Source: Tamarix chinensis
Lineage: Eukaryota; Streptophyta; Magnoliopsida; Caryophyllales; Tamaricaceae
NCBI GenBank assembly: GCA_030549775.1
Contig: CM060174.1
Coordinates: forward strand, 9,662,527 to 9,726,526
Direction of reading: 5' to 3'
DNA length: 64,000 nucleotides
Position 1 is the stretch's first letter, and the number at the start of each line of letters is the position of its first letter. Shown here piece after piece: positions 22,468 to 34,429 of the stretch. The translations under genes were made by a program, and so were the position numbers. The notes beneath the pieces were generated by a model. The model ran no database searches. It was not told where the DNA came from and was given only the letters and a program-made list of their open reading frames with translations.

Positions 22468-25300
22468 GGTTCGAGAGCTTTCATCCTCCTAGGTTGATTA
22501 TAATCTTTCAAATTCTTTTAATCTTTTTCCTTAGGTGGTGATTGTAAGTATATGGTTTTGGGAGGTGTCTATGATCATGTTCATCCTCTTTTCTTCAACC
22601 TTCATTATATTTTTTCACTTTAGGTGGAGATTATCTTTACCACCTTCAGTCTAGCTCAAACTCGATTCATGTCTCATATGAATTAGTAGATTTTGAATCA
22701 TTCAACCATACCCTTGTATTTGGTTGTTAATTATTACAACCTATGAGCATCATTCTTTCATGTCGTTCTTTGTTTAGGAGAAGATGATAGATGTTTTAGA
22801 AATGTATTATAGTGGCTACACACACATGTGCACTAATTTTCCTCTAGATTTGTGTTATATATATATATATAATACAATGGTATATATGTATAATTTAGAT
22901 TAGGGTCTTTTTGACCAAAAATATATTAATCTAGATATAATTATTTTCTTTTTAGAGCTAGAGTTATCTATTGAATATTGTAGGTTTAGTGATGGTTGAT
23001 ATTAGAATCGTTGAATATATAGAAATGTAAATTTGGGGTACTCAATTGTTATGAAGGTTTGTATTAGTCATGCACTATTAATTATAGTGAAAGTGTTGTG
23101 GTTGTGATTAGTATATTATGATTATGTTGCTTTATTTTTCAATATAAATAAGAAGGATAATTTTTTATACATATTTCTTTTTCAAATTGGCGCCTGCATT
23201 TATTAATTTTTTACTTTTTCCATCCTAATTTCCTACTTTGCCCATTTATTTTTCCCTCTCCATATCCTCTCACATTTATATAGTTTTTATCATAATTTCT
23301 TCATCCATTCAAGTGATTTTATACAACCAATCTATAAATCAAGTCATTATTAATCTATTTTAGTAGTTCATTAATAGCTTAGAATTTGAAAATTCAAATC
23401 TCTTCATCTTTTACCAGACTTCTTGCTAACATTTGTTCAATTTCTTTGGATTTTTTCAGATTAAGTGCACAAATCACTAAATCATGTTAATATAAATATA
23501 ATTTGGTAGCTTTTGTTGAATTCATGATAAAAAATGAAAAAAAAAAAGATAAATACTTACCTTAGAGCCCCAACTAGCTAAAGGCCTTTATTTGGTTGAC
23601 ACAACTAGCTAGTGCCCTTGATTTCTTGACCAATGTGACCGCCTAACCAATGTGACCCCCCCAAAACTTGATCTAAATGGTTAGGGTTGTCATGGGCACT
23701 TGAATTTGATAATTGGGGTTGTAAGTATGCTTTTTTCAAACTTTATTTTTCACGTTGTTTCCCTAATTTTTGATATTTATTTAGTTATATTTTATCAATA
23801 GAAGGTTTTTATTGAAAAAGTTATTGATGATGGTGGAAGAAATAAGAAATAATTTTGAGAAGAATATAAATAAAGTGGATGGAATATTGAAAGGGGTAAG
23901 ATTGAAACAACATAAAAGAAAGGTAATATGGGGGTGTTTATCGAGAAAAATAGGGTGTGCCACAAACAACCCTTGAAAAAATTATCAAAAGTTCTTTAGT
24001 TTGATTTATTTATTTTATTAATAATTTCTTACAACTAGTTGGTTATATTTCTGTTCTAAGTTTAAAATCTACATAATTTTTACTAATGTGTGGATGGATG
24101 GTGAATAATATTGAAATGTTAAGGTAATTAAGAGTATAATGTTTTATTGCATGAACTAGAAATATATTACAATTTGAATAAAATAATAAGATAAGAGGGG
24201 GAAAAAGACTAAACAATATATTCAAGTATTAAAAATCATATATAATCATTTTCTACTTATTATGCAAATCACAACTACTATTAATAGAATAGTAGTTGAC
24301 AAATAACCAATTATATGATATATATTAGTTCTAAAATTTATTACTAAAAAATTTATTTACAGAAACTTAAACATAACCTAATGGGATGGTACCATTGTAT
24401 GGGCGAAATTTTTTCCAACTCAACAAAGTTCAAGAGTTCTGGTGCTTTGGGAAACCAGAGACTTCAGAAATATTTTTCTTTAAACTCAATCGACTCAGCC
24501 CATGCAATAACATTATAGGTGGATATCATAACCCAATTATCTGACACGGCTAATTCAAAATTTATTGTTGTCTATTTTGTTTGAATGTGCCCCAACTCCC
24601 CCTAATTTTTCAACATTGACTACCTCCAACAACAGCCTCATCGTACCTCTAATGGTGACACTTTGTAAGCCGCAACCAATTGTAGAGTTGTGAGGCCCAC
24701 AAAAAAAGAATCGATCAGTCAACAAAAGCAATCTACCAAGAAATCACAACTTACATATCACACTAAGCAATCCTCTACTAATTTCTTCAAATTTCAACTA
24801 TATTCAGTCACTATAGCTTGAATGACACCCCTACAGATACCTCCAACTAAGGAACCCAATCATTGATGGATGAGGATGATAGACACATGTCAATTTGTGT
24901 CTTTAAGATGTCCTAGGGATTGGATCAAGCTCGAAGACATTGGGATCAAGTGGAAATGAAGACATTAGCCCAAAAAAAAATAGCTCCAAAACATAAAAAA
25001 AATTACCTTTCTTGGACTATTCTTCTTACTCGTCATTCTCTAGCCTCCATTATTTATCTTCCACCTTATTCGGTTGCTGATGTGTAGGTTGTTCCTTTAC
25101 CAATTTTGTCGCTCTATTTGTTGAAGGAGAGGATAACTATGTTGTGTTTTTCTTTTATTTTCTTATATTTTTATCCTTTATGATGGCTCCTACTAAAGGT
25201 AGAGAAAGAAGGGGAGATAGTTAGATGATAGAGGTTGCCTGTGATTTATTCTTTGGTGTTCCCTTCACTTTTTGGGTGTAAGCGTCTCACTTGTTGTTAT
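22468..25300. other. Gene-free stretch with no recognised element
   Basis: AT-rich DNA with a (TA)n run near 22857-22871. The more balanced piece at 24390-24860 looks like a decayed coding or gag fragment in composition, but I could not match it to a family. Nothing else is supported. Confidence 0.5.
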
Positions 25301-25376
25301 AGTGTGGTACTAGTGGTTTTCTTTTTCTAAGATAGTCAATTAGGGTTGTTAAAGGTAAGGAGTTTTTCGGCGTGAT

Positions 25377-25452
25377 TGTAACACTCCGATTTTTACTACT
25401 GAAAATTTTCATTTTATAGTAGATGTAAATAAGTAAAATATTGGGGTGTTAC
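25377..25452 (+). mobile_element. 5' LTR remnant, 3' terminal part
   Basis: It ends TATTGGGGTGTTACA and resembles the last 75 bp of the outer solo LTR (22388-22462). The segment is nearly self-complementary: its reverse complement resembles the truncated 3' LTR end at 33026-33100. Anything of the LTR upstream of about 25377 is too diverged to call. Confidence 0.6.
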
Positions 25453-25453
25453 A

Positions 25454-25468
25454 AGTTGGTAGTGGAGC
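25454..25468 (+). other. Primer binding site, degraded
   Basis: TTGGTAGTGGAGCTT follows the LTR end. It resembles TTGGTATCAGAGC, the usual plant site complementary to the initiator methionine tRNA 3' end, with changes in the middle. Confidence 0.6.
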
Positions 25469-25699
25469 TTTTGGTTTTGATTACCGTGTTTTAGTTTTCA
25501 ACGATCCCTCATCTAATTTTTAACGGTCTATTTCACATTTTAGAAGACACGTTTTCTTTTCAAAAACCCAGATTAACTTGTGAGGAATCAAAGACGGGTA
25601 GCCTAAGTGGCCTTGAAATGTGATTATGTGCAATATGTGTTAGTAAGCTAGAAAGGCTTTGTCTTGACACATTTTATGTTTTGCACCTAGTAAGTCATC

Positions 25700-26660
25700 A
25701 TGGCACTTAATGGTCATGTTAGTCATTTAGAGGAGATATTCGAGGCATTCATTGAGCTCATCTGATGTCCTCCTCAGCCACCACCACTACCTTTGCATCA
25801 CCCATGGGAGGGTATCGGAGAAGACTAGCTTTAGAGGGTTATGAAACATTACCCAATGATCTATACCAGAGATGAGGACCCAGTCATTCTAGAGGGATGG
25901 ATTCAAGAATTGGAAAGGTAGTTCGAGGCAGTTAATTGCCCACCTACTCGGAAGGCCGGTATTGCAACCTTTTTCTTACGTGGAGTTGCTAACTCTTGGT
26001 GGGTAGGTCGTCATGTATAGGACGGGCCGCAGATGTCCTAGGAGGACTTCAAGGTGGTGCTTCATGCTAAGTTCTACCCTAAGAGTCTAAAGAGGGATAA
26101 GCTAAAGGGGTTCATACAGCTAGCTTAGGGGAGCATGATGGTGAGGCAGTACCATGCTCGGTTTACAGAGTTACTAATGTTTACACCAAGAATTGCAACT
26201 AGTGAGTCGACTTTGGTCTACCAGTTTGAGTAGGGACTCCACTTTAAAATCTAGAGGATGATGGGTGTTGTGGCTTTTTAGGACTTAGCCACGTTGTATG
26301 AGAGGACGTGTATCGCCATTATTTTGGTTTAGGAGCAAGCTTCCATTCTAGTTAAGAGGAAGCCTGAGTCACAGGGTTCTAAAAGTAAGGTATAATACCA
26401 AGGAAGAGGACCTCCAGGGTTTCAGCGGAGAGGTTAAAATCATTCTCAAGGAGGTAAGTATCAACACTAAGGTTAGTCAGGAGGTCAAAGTGGATCTTGG
26501 GGTTAGTCGAGGTGCTTCGCATGTCGTTTATGTGGTCAGGATCATCTAAGGTAAAGTTGCCAGAGCACTTTGATTCGACGTAGGACGTGTGGTCAGCTAC
26601 GCCACCGGTCTTTTAAGTGTCAACAACAACAGGGTCAATATCAGCAACATGCGCCACTAA
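25700..26660 (+). pseudogene. gag remnant of the chromovirus
   Basis: It opens with ATG at 25700. The conserved gag core is readable over about 25840-26240 despite stops: an ILEGWIQELER-like segment, AVNCPPTRKAG and FFLRGVANSWW, then a KFYPKSLKRDK...QYHARFTEL portion. A CRLCGQDH zinc-knuckle-like cluster lies at about 26520-26550. Gag packages the element RNA. At least eight in-frame stops interrupt it, several readable as CAG, TGG or CGA codons changed to stops. Confidence 0.75.
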
Positions 26661-26889
26661 TTCTACTGTAGCAAGCTTTTCAGCAGTATACCCACCAGCA
26701 ACTTCAGCATAAACTTCAATAGAGAGCACTTGTCCCACCTAGTGGACAACCTATAGAGATTCAGGGGAGACCTTAGGGGCCTCACCCTTTTCATCAGAAG
26801 GAAGGAGGTCAGTCTCAGAAGGTATCGTGGAGGATACCAGGAAGGACAGTCAGGCGAGCGCTTGAATGTCATTTGCTAGCCAGAGGCTG

Positions 26890-27220
26890 ACAGGCATTTG
26901 GATGTGGCTACTAGTACGTTCTTAATCATCTCACTACCAATTTATGTGTTGTTTGATTCGAGGCATCTCTATCATTTGTGTCCTCTTCATTTGTTGCTAA
27001 AGCTGCATTGCCTTCGTCTTCTTCTATATCTATATCTATGATGTTACCTTTTAGGGATAGATTGGACTGTATTAGGCTCTACTTGAATGTGGTCTTAAAG
27101 ATAGGTGGGGTCGACTTCCTAGTAGATTTTTTTAAGATGGACCTCCAAGATTTCAACATTATCCTTGGGATGGATATGTTAGGGAGGTATAAAGAAGTGA
27201 TAGATTGTTTGTAGGAGCAA
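26890..27220 (+). pseudogene. Protease remnant
   Basis: Aspartic protease of the element polyprotein. The catalytic region reads FDS at 26952-26960 and then shifts frame; the next frame continues ASLSFVSSSFVAKA. The DSG active site is therefore broken by a small deletion. The C-terminal FNIILGMDMLGRYKEVIDC segment at about 27150-27212 is the usual end of plant gypsy proteases. Confidence 0.75.
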
Positions 27221-27474
27221 GTCGTGTTGTGGGGACCTCAAGGTGCTAGAATCTCCAACTGGGGATGCAAGATTAGGCCTACGACAAAGGTTGTATCTGC
27301 CCATACATTACATTCTTTGGTGCAAAGGGGTTCCCGATGTTTTATGCGGAGTTCAGGAGTTGAACAAGGATGTGTTAGCATTAGAGGGCATTTTAGTTGC
27401 TCGAGAGTTTCCATATGTGTTTCCTGAGGAGATTCCAAGCATGTCACCGGTACGAGAGATAAATTTCACCATTG

Positions 27475-28330
27475 GTATTGAGAGCCGAATATGTTTCTAA
27501 GGCGCCCTACTGGATGACACTATTAGAGTTGAAGGAGTTGAAGACTGAGTTAGAGGATTTGTTGGCTCACGGGTATATCCGATCGAGTGTGTCTCCATGG
27601 AGAGCACCTATATTTTTTGTGAAGAAGAAGGATGTAAGTCTTTACTTGTGTATAGATTATAGAGGGTTGAATCAATTAATGGTGAAGAATCATTATTCAC
27701 TTATGAGGATTGACAACTTGTTTGATCAACTTCAGGGTGTTGTGACCTTCTCGAAAGTTAACTTGAGGTCAGGTTATCATCAGTTGTGCATCACCGAGGT
27801 AGACATCATGAAGATGACCTTTAGGACATGATACAAGCACTATGAGTTTACAGTGATGCCTTTTGGACTTACTAATGCACCTGCCAACTTTATGGACTTG
27901 ATGACAATGATTTTTCAGTTGTTCCTCGATTAGTTTATTGTGGTTTTTATTGATGATATTTTGGATTACTCTTGGAGTAGAGAGGAGCATGAGCAACATC
28001 TATAAATGATTTTGCCACTCTTAAGAGAGCATAAGTTGTATGTCAAACTCTAGAAGTGCGAGTTCTGGCTTCAGAAGGTTACATTTTTGGGACATGTGGT
28101 GTCAGCAGGAGGAGGATTCATAGACTCGACAAAGATTCTAGCAGTGATTGAGTGGAAGGAACCCACTAGCGTCCCTGAGGTACATAGTTTCCTGTGTCTA
28201 GTCGGGTACTATAGACACTTTGTTTAGGATTTCTTGAAGGCAGCTCATCCTTTGACGAACCTTCTAAAGAAGATGCTAAATTTCAGTGGGATGATGCTTA
28301 TAAAAGAGTATTTCAGGAGTTGAAGCAGTG
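27475..28330 (+). pseudogene. Reverse transcriptase remnant
   Basis: The RT core is recognisable: [19 protein letters not shown], then [52 protein letters not shown] and the catalytic box as FIDD at 27946-27957. Motif A, normally KIDLRSGYHQ, has Asn (AAC, 27760-27762) in place of the catalytic Asp. In-frame stops occur at about 27829 and 27931, among other places. The thumb/connection portion KCEFWL...FLGHVVS follows at about 28056-28110. Confidence 0.85.
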
Positions 28331-28339
28331 GTTAACTAC

Positions 28340-28730
28340 ATCACCAGTTTTGACTTTGCCTTCTGGTATTAATGGATTTGAGGTCTATAGCGATGCATCA
28401 AAGCACTAACTAGGTTGTGTTCTGATGTAACATGGTAAAGTTGTGGCTTACGCTTCTCGCTGGTTGAAGCGGAATTAGTAGAATTATCCAACAAACGATC
28501 TAGAGTTGGCTGTAGTTATTTTTGCATCGAAGATTTGGAGGCATTATCTGTATAGGACTAAGTGCAGATTCTACACTGACCATAAGAGGCTCAAGTGTAT
28601 ATTCACTTAAAAGGAATTGAATATGAGGCAAAGGAGATGGTTAGAGTTAGTAAAGGACTATGATATCGAGTTGACCTACCATGAGGGTAAGGCCAATGTC
28701 GTTATATATGTCTTGAGTAGGAAGACATCA
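28340..28730 (+). pseudogene. RNase H remnant
   Basis: Readable landmarks are YSDASKH, GCVLM, GKVVAYASRWLK, YPTNDLELAVVIFASKIWRHY, YTDHKRLK, MRQRRWLELVKDYD and YHEGKANVV. These are the signature stretch of plant gypsy RNase H (the domain degrades the RNA strand of the hybrid). Stops fall at glutamine positions such as TAA for CAA before KELNMRQRR. Confidence 0.85.
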
Positions 28731-28979
28731 CATTCTTTGGGTTTTGTCATGGTGTCTAGTCGTTTGTTGTAGGAGTTTGGTGAAATGGGGATAGAGATAA
28801 TCCAACAGGTTGATTTGGAGACTCAGATGTGTGCTTTGACTATTATGCTGATAGTTTTTTTTATGAGATTCGAGCAGGACAGTCAGGGGTGTTAAGCTCG
28901 ATAGGATTTGATAGAAGATTCAAGACGGTAGAGTTGGGGGTTTCCAGATTCATGAGGATGGTAGCATTCACTATAGAGG

Positions 28980-29700
28980 TTTTTGATGTGTATCTCACAG
29001 TTGCACTGACCTAAAGCACTGGATTTTGGAGGAAGGTTACTGTACTTGGTATTAGTCCACCCAAGAGGAGATAAGTTATATAGAGACCTTAAGAGGATCT
29101 ACTGGCGAACTCATATGAAGTGAGAGGTAGTAGAGTTTGTGTTGAGGTACATGACTTCTCATAAGGTCTAGATTGAGCATCAGAGACCTGCAGGGTTAGT
29201 TTAGCCTTTAGATATTCTGAGGTGGAAGTAGGACTCCATCTCGATGGATTTTGTGCGTGGGCTACCGAGGAATCGTAGTGGTTGTGATACAATTTATGTT
29301 GTTGTCGATAGGTTGACTAAGTCTATTGTTTTTATGCCAATGAAGTTGACTTGGTGTATGGATTGGTTGGCCAATGCATATTTGAGGTTTGTGGTGAGTA
29401 GGCATGGTACCCCTATTGACATAGTCTCTGATCGGGATTCGAGATTTCTTTCGCACTTCTAGGGAAAGTTGTAGGAGGCTATGGGTATGAGATTGAGTAT
29501 GGGTATTGCCTTTCATCCAGCTATAGATAGACAGACTGATATGACGATTCAGACTCTAGAGGATATGCTTTGAGCTTGTGTTTTGGATTTCTAAGGAATT
29601 TGGGAAGATCGTGTTCATTTAGTTAAGTTCTCGTACAATAACAATTATCAGGCTAGTATAGGGATGGCACCCTTTGAGGCATTATATGGACATAAATGTA
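28980..29700 (+). pseudogene. Integrase remnant
   Basis: The HHCC zinc region is largely decayed. The DDE core is clear: SISMDFVRGLPR with the first Asp, DRLTKS, FVVSRHGTPIDIVSDRDSRFLSHF with the second Asp, and TIQTLEDML. The third acidic residue, normally Glu in the QSERTIQTLEDML context, is Asp here (29538-29540). TAG replaces Trp before DSISMDF and before GKL. LVKFSYNNNYQASIGMAPFEALYG near 29616-29690 is the standard end of the core. Confidence 0.85.
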
Positions 29701-30300
29701 GAACCCTTTGTGTTGGAACTATATTAGCGAGACTATTGTACTTGGACCGGAGTTTATTGTGGAGACGACTCAGCAAGTTCGGTTGATTCAGGGCAGGATG
29801 AGAGTAGCTCAAAGTCGTCAAAAGAGCTATGCAAATCAAAGACGCCGTAGTGATGGTTTTCAGCCAAGGGATAGAGTTCTGTTGAGAGGTTCACCTACTA
29901 AGGGAGTGTAGAGATTTGGTCGGAAGGGTAAGCTGAGCCCAAGGTACATTAGTCCATATGAGATTCTTGATAGGATTGGTGACGTTGCATACCACCTACC
30001 GCTTCTACTAGAGTTGTCTTCAGTTCATAGCATATTCTATATTTTTTAGCTAAAGAAGTACATTGCAGATCCGTTACATGTTATCAGACCATATAAGATT
30101 AAACTCAACGATTCATTATCCTAGGAGGAGAGGCCTTTAAGGATTCTTGACACCGAGATTTGACGCACTCGAATGAGCTTAGTTCCACTCGTGAATATTC
30201 TTTGGAGCCATCATGGAGCAAAATAGGTGACTTAGGAAACCGAGAAGGATATGCGTGAGGCGTATTCCGAGCTCTTTAGCTCAGGTATGTTAGAATTTGG
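29700..30300 (+). pseudogene. Integrase C-terminal and chromodomain-like remnant
   Basis: QGRMRVAQSRQKSYANQRRR and a GKLSPRYISPYEILDRIG segment (about 29929-29980) are the usual C-terminal integrase wording. A segment at about 30195-30285 reads ILWSHHGA...ETEKDMREAYSELF, with a stop where the family has Trp in ATWE. That is the chromodomain-type tail of Tekay chromoviruses, thought to steer insertion into heterochromatin. Confidence 0.75.
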
Positions 30301-30436
30301 GGTTTTCTTTCTTTTAAGGGGGTAGTGTCTGGTAGTATAGTAATAATTCCGATGGATTTGACCACCGAAATTGCTTCCTTACTCCTTTTTCTCTTCTTCC
30401 CTATCCTAAACTTGTTGAATTTAGAGACGAAGTCTC

Positions 30437-30450
30437 TTTTAAGAGGGTAG
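30437..30450 (+). other. Polypurine tract, with a second similar one upstream
   Basis: TTTTAAGAGGGTAG precedes the 3' LTR. A near copy, TTTTAAGGGGGTAGTG, lies at about 30314-30329, so the tract seems to be duplicated about 120 bp apart. Confidence 0.65.
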
Positions 30451-30686
30451 TGATGTAATACCCCAAAATTTTACTTAGCCTAATTCTGCATCATTAGCAC
30501 CCTAATTTAATTCTAATCTCAAGAAATCTTATTTTAGATTTAACCTAATTTTTTAATCCCAAAACTTTAATTGATTCTGAAACCTTGACTCAAATAAATC
30601 GTCATCACCTTGTAGCTGCACCATCATCATCATCGCACGTCCCCCCTCCCCTGCTTTTCTTCCCTTTTTCCTTCCTCGATTCACTC

Positions 30687-30705
30687 CACACACACACACA
30701 CATGA

Positions 30706-30772
<67 letters not shown>
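30687..30772. repeat. (CA)n and (AT)n compound microsatellite
   Basis: (CA)n at 30687-30702, then an uninterrupted AT run of about 65 bp at 30708-30772. The long perfect run is likely polymorphic. The TATATA-like reading frames on both strands are produced by it. Confidence 0.95.
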
Positions 30773-30775
<3 letters not shown>

Positions 30776-32149
30776 TGCACATTCTTCTTCCCTTCTCTTT
30801 GTTTAACCTCCATTCTCCCCATTTTGTGTCCAGAATCTTGCTCGAGCACCCCTCTCCTTTCTTCCTTCTTCTTTTCTTCTCATTCTTCCCCCTTCATTTC
30901 CCTATTTTTGGCCTATGCACCACCATCTCCACCATCGTGCAACACCTCGGCCACCACTCATCACCCATTGGTCAGTGGACCGACCACAAGGTCACCCCAA
31001 CCTTCCCTAACACTGTCACCGGCCATCGCCACTAGCCACCGCCTCTTTTCTATTCTTCTTCTCTTAGCCCGTCGCATTTTTCAAAGCACACGGCCTTAAG
31101 AATGATCGTGCAACACTAAAATTTTCTATCGCTTGCCCGTGCAACTTAGCACCACCTAGCCGTGCATGATCTTTTCTCTCAACTAGCGTTGCACAGCCTG
31201 CAGTACAACCATACAACTTCCCATTTTTGGTTTTGCGCCCCTATTTTCACCCTCAAACCTTGTCCAAACACTCCTAAATTTTTACTATAGCTCCACCACA
31301 CATTCCTCTACTCATCCATACATCCCAAGCATCCATTTAACTACGGTTATTTCTATTTTTACCCTCTTTACCTTAATTTCTCCTTCAATTAAACTCTTTG
31401 AGCCTAACCATGAATTTTATTATTTTTCATATGTGGTATTCCAGTAGCTTTGGAGGATGAAGTCTAAGATTTGTGTGCTTAGAGCCTGGTGTCCTAGTTG
31501 GTAATGATACTATTAGATGTTTAGGGCTTTTGTGTTAATTGTTTGTATGGTTATGTGTGTTTTCCATAATATTATTGATATATGATGTAACATATGTTGT
31601 TCATGATATTTTGTGATGATATGAATTTATGTTGAAAGAAAGTAAGAATGTGTGAGAGATACCATTATGATATAGTTGTAATAATGTCATGATTGTGGAA
31701 ATATATCTTATGACATGAAATATGGGTTAAATGAGCTTGATAAGTGGGCCTAAGTATTTTTATGAGGTATGATGATAATTTGTGGATTAAGAAAATAATG
31801 TGTGTAGAAGGTCCAATATTTTATAAATTAAAGGTTATTATTTGTGTTAAAGTTAATTTGATCACTAAAGGATTATAAGGCAAATTTGGTGTTTTATGTG
31901 TTAGGTGGATTAAAATATGATAACGATATCATGAAGAATGCTTGAAAGTATTATGGTTGTTTTGGTGTCATTAAATGAATTAATGGTTAATTTGGGGGCA
32001 TAATCTCTTATAATATTAATATTATTATTCTATGTCTAAATATAGAGGCTATTCGGATTATGAATATGTTGTTAATGTTTAACCTTATCAGGGTATCTGT
32101 TGGAATTGGTAATCCTATAAATTTTATAGGAGGTGTTTTGTCTTGAGAA

Positions 32150-32470
32150 GGTGCTTTAGTTTGTTCCATCAGATTAAGAATAGTAGGCCCCCTACTCATC
32201 GTGAAATAAAAATGTATAAGTATAACTTATGGAAAATACATTAATGATTTAAAGCGGAATAGCACGTGAGTCAGGAATAAGATGTTGTTTTTATATATAT
32301 GTCTTGTTCCACCGGGGAGAATAGTGGCTCGAGACTGCTCTGTCCTAAGAAGGTGATGTTTTCAATTCCGTTCCATCAGATGATAATAGTGGCTCAGGTG
32401 TGTTGTCTCTGAGAATGTGCTTAGGACCACTCCACCCGTTTAATAATAGTAGGGTTCCTACACTCAACAT
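32150..32470 (+). repeat. Tandem array in the 3' LTR
   Basis: Units built on GTTCCACC/GTTCCATC...AATAGTGGCTCA and GAGAAGGTG-like ends, plus a TTTAAAGCGGAATAGCACG opening at about 32250. Same family as 19980-20570 and 21570-21840. Confidence 0.75.
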
Positions 32471-33100
32471 ATATAGAGGAATGAAAATGGATTACACTTA
32501 ATAAAGAGATCTGGATCATTTTTTGTCTTATGAAATGTTTCATTTATTTGTTTATTCACCTATTATCTGATGTGAAAGCATATGATAATTGTATCCCTAT
32601 TCAATAGTATTGCTTTCTTGCTCGGTACGTAGCGTATTGACCACTCGTTTTATAGGTGCTCCTCATTCTCATGAGTAGGAGACCCTGATTATTATATACA
32701 ACAGTACAGGTCTCAGAATATCAACTAGATGCTTATGCTACCTATGATTCCTTATGTGGGGATGAGTGACTTCATCTGTATTAGGGGTTGGGTGAAGAGT
32801 AATTGTTATTCGGTAAATGTATTTATCCGGATACCTTTTTGGACTATTGATACATGGTATCCCTTCTTTTGTATTTTGTATTATGATTTGGAGTTAAGCT
32901 CCAAACTCATTATTGTATTATAAATGTTTCTTTTGTTTCTAATTTCTTTAGGTCACTTTAAATATTTTAGCCTTGTGGTTGATGTAAAGATGGTTGCATA
33001 AACAAGACTTATGTTAGTTACAATAGTAACCCCCAATATTTTACTTATTTACTTCCATTGTAAAATAAAAATTTTAAGTAGTAAACTTTTTAATTATAAT

Positions 33101-34300
33101 TGTCATACGACTACTAGTGATTTCAACAACTTAGGAGTTTGGTAATTTTAGGATAATGGGTCATTTTAGGCCATATTTATTTTAAAAAAAATCACTCATT
33201 TATGGTCAAAATAAATAAGCTATATACATTAATTTAATATATATGCATATGTTTATGAATAATGTATATATTTTGAATTAGTGGGTGTGTCTATATATAT
33301 ATATATATATATGTTATTACTTGCTATTCCATTTTCCTAAATTTTAGGGATGGACGTTTTCATGTTTCTTCCCATCATTGGCATAACTGAACCCAATCCT
33401 TTCATCATTGGCGGTCATGACGTCACGGCCTAATGAATAAATCACTCTAACCCTTCTTTCTCTTTCCTTTTGCATTATTCACATCCTACGCTCCTAAATT
33501 GAGCGTCATTGTATTCTTAGGCCGGTAGCACACTGTTGTCCCTATGATGCTAAGAATGTTCTTTTTTTATCTTTCTTGTAGGAGAATTAGCAATGTCTAG
33601 CCTGACTTCGATCCTCATACCCATTGTAGATTGTGAGGGTCTACAATCTAGTACCCACTATAGGGGGCTACTAATTTTCATTTTCACAAGACATGAGTAA
33701 CCAATGTATTCGGACAAAAGTTTATGCTACTTGCTCTCCTCTTGAAGATGACAAATTTATTACACTAAATCTTCTAAGGACAATCTACCCCAATCAAACT
33801 AGTCATAATCTAACACAAACGCCATAGATTTTTAACTAGAGTTTTTAAGCCAAACATGAGAAATAAAACTGACTCCTTAGGAGTTAGAGCACGATGCCGT
33901 ATTTTGCTAAGGACTCATAAATCACTTTGCCACCACTATTGTCACTGCCACCAGATGCTCAGTTGTCACCATTCAACATGGCGATCTCTTCCCAAGTACT
34001 ACAGACACTTGAAACTGTGGTTCATGGGTTTATTCCTGACAAGATAGATTTTGTACAACCAAGTGCCTGACTCCATCACGTCTCCTTAGTCCATGAAGTC
34101 ATAGGAATCCCCTATGGGGCCACACATATTAAGTTACAAAAACACATGATTCTAAACCCTTTTGCTGTGCTTTATGAGACTTAGACTTACCTCACCTTCA
34201 ATGGTATGACCACTCTTGAGGTAACCCTATGTGTAACAACTACTAATGCTAGTTACCCTTATCATATCATGCAAGACTCCAACTTATAGTAGCAATATAG
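33101..34300. other. Stretch with no confirmed gene, possibly the 5' end of the Tat element
   Basis: A (TA)n run lies at 33293-33312. The rest lies between the truncated gypsy LTR and the first recognisable gag sequence of the Tat-type element. It may hold that element's 5' LTR and leader, but I see no certain LTR border or primer site. A 63-codon frame at 33856-34047 has no recognisable features. Confidence 0.4.
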
Positions 34301-34429
34301 TACAACTAGGAAAACCTTGCCTGAAAGATGGTCAGTCTTGAGCAAATGATACATCAAATCCATATATTACCAACACTAATCAAGAGAATCCTCCTAAAAA
34401 CCTTTACAAACTCTCAATTCATAGATGTT

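Larger units (their letters stand above)
25377..33100 (+). mobile_element. Ty3/gypsy chromovirus, Tekay/Del type, decayed
   Basis: Order: the last 76 bp or so of a 5' LTR (ending GGGGTGTTACA at 25452), a primer-binding-site-like sequence, gag, protease, reverse transcriptase, RNase H, integrase, a chromodomain-like tail, a polypurine tract and a 3' LTR from about 30454. Protease-RT-RNase H-integrase order marks Ty3/gypsy. The RNase H and integrase wording and the C-terminal VLW..H...ATWE.E..M type segment point to chromoviruses of the Tekay/Del group. More than twenty in-frame stops and several frameshifts make it non-functional. The 5' LTR is mostly deleted and the 3' LTR lacks its terminal bases. 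Confidence 0.88.
30454..33100 (+). mobile_element. 3' LTR of the chromovirus, 3' end truncated
   Basis: It starts TGTAATACCCCAAAATTTT like the solo LTRs. It carries a CT-rich zone, (CA)n and (AT)n runs, an AT-rich centre matching 15430-15830, a hairpin tandem array (32150-32470) and a tail resembling 22330-22450. The terminal GGGGTGTTACA is missing after about 33100. Confidence 0.75.

Noticed and set aside
24390..24860. Possible decayed exon or gag fragment
   Set aside because: Composition is coding-like but no frame, motif or family could be supported on either strand.
30553..30849. Frames with poly-(tyrosine-isoleucine) runs on both strands
   Set aside because: Products of the (AT)n microsatellite in the gypsy 3' LTR.
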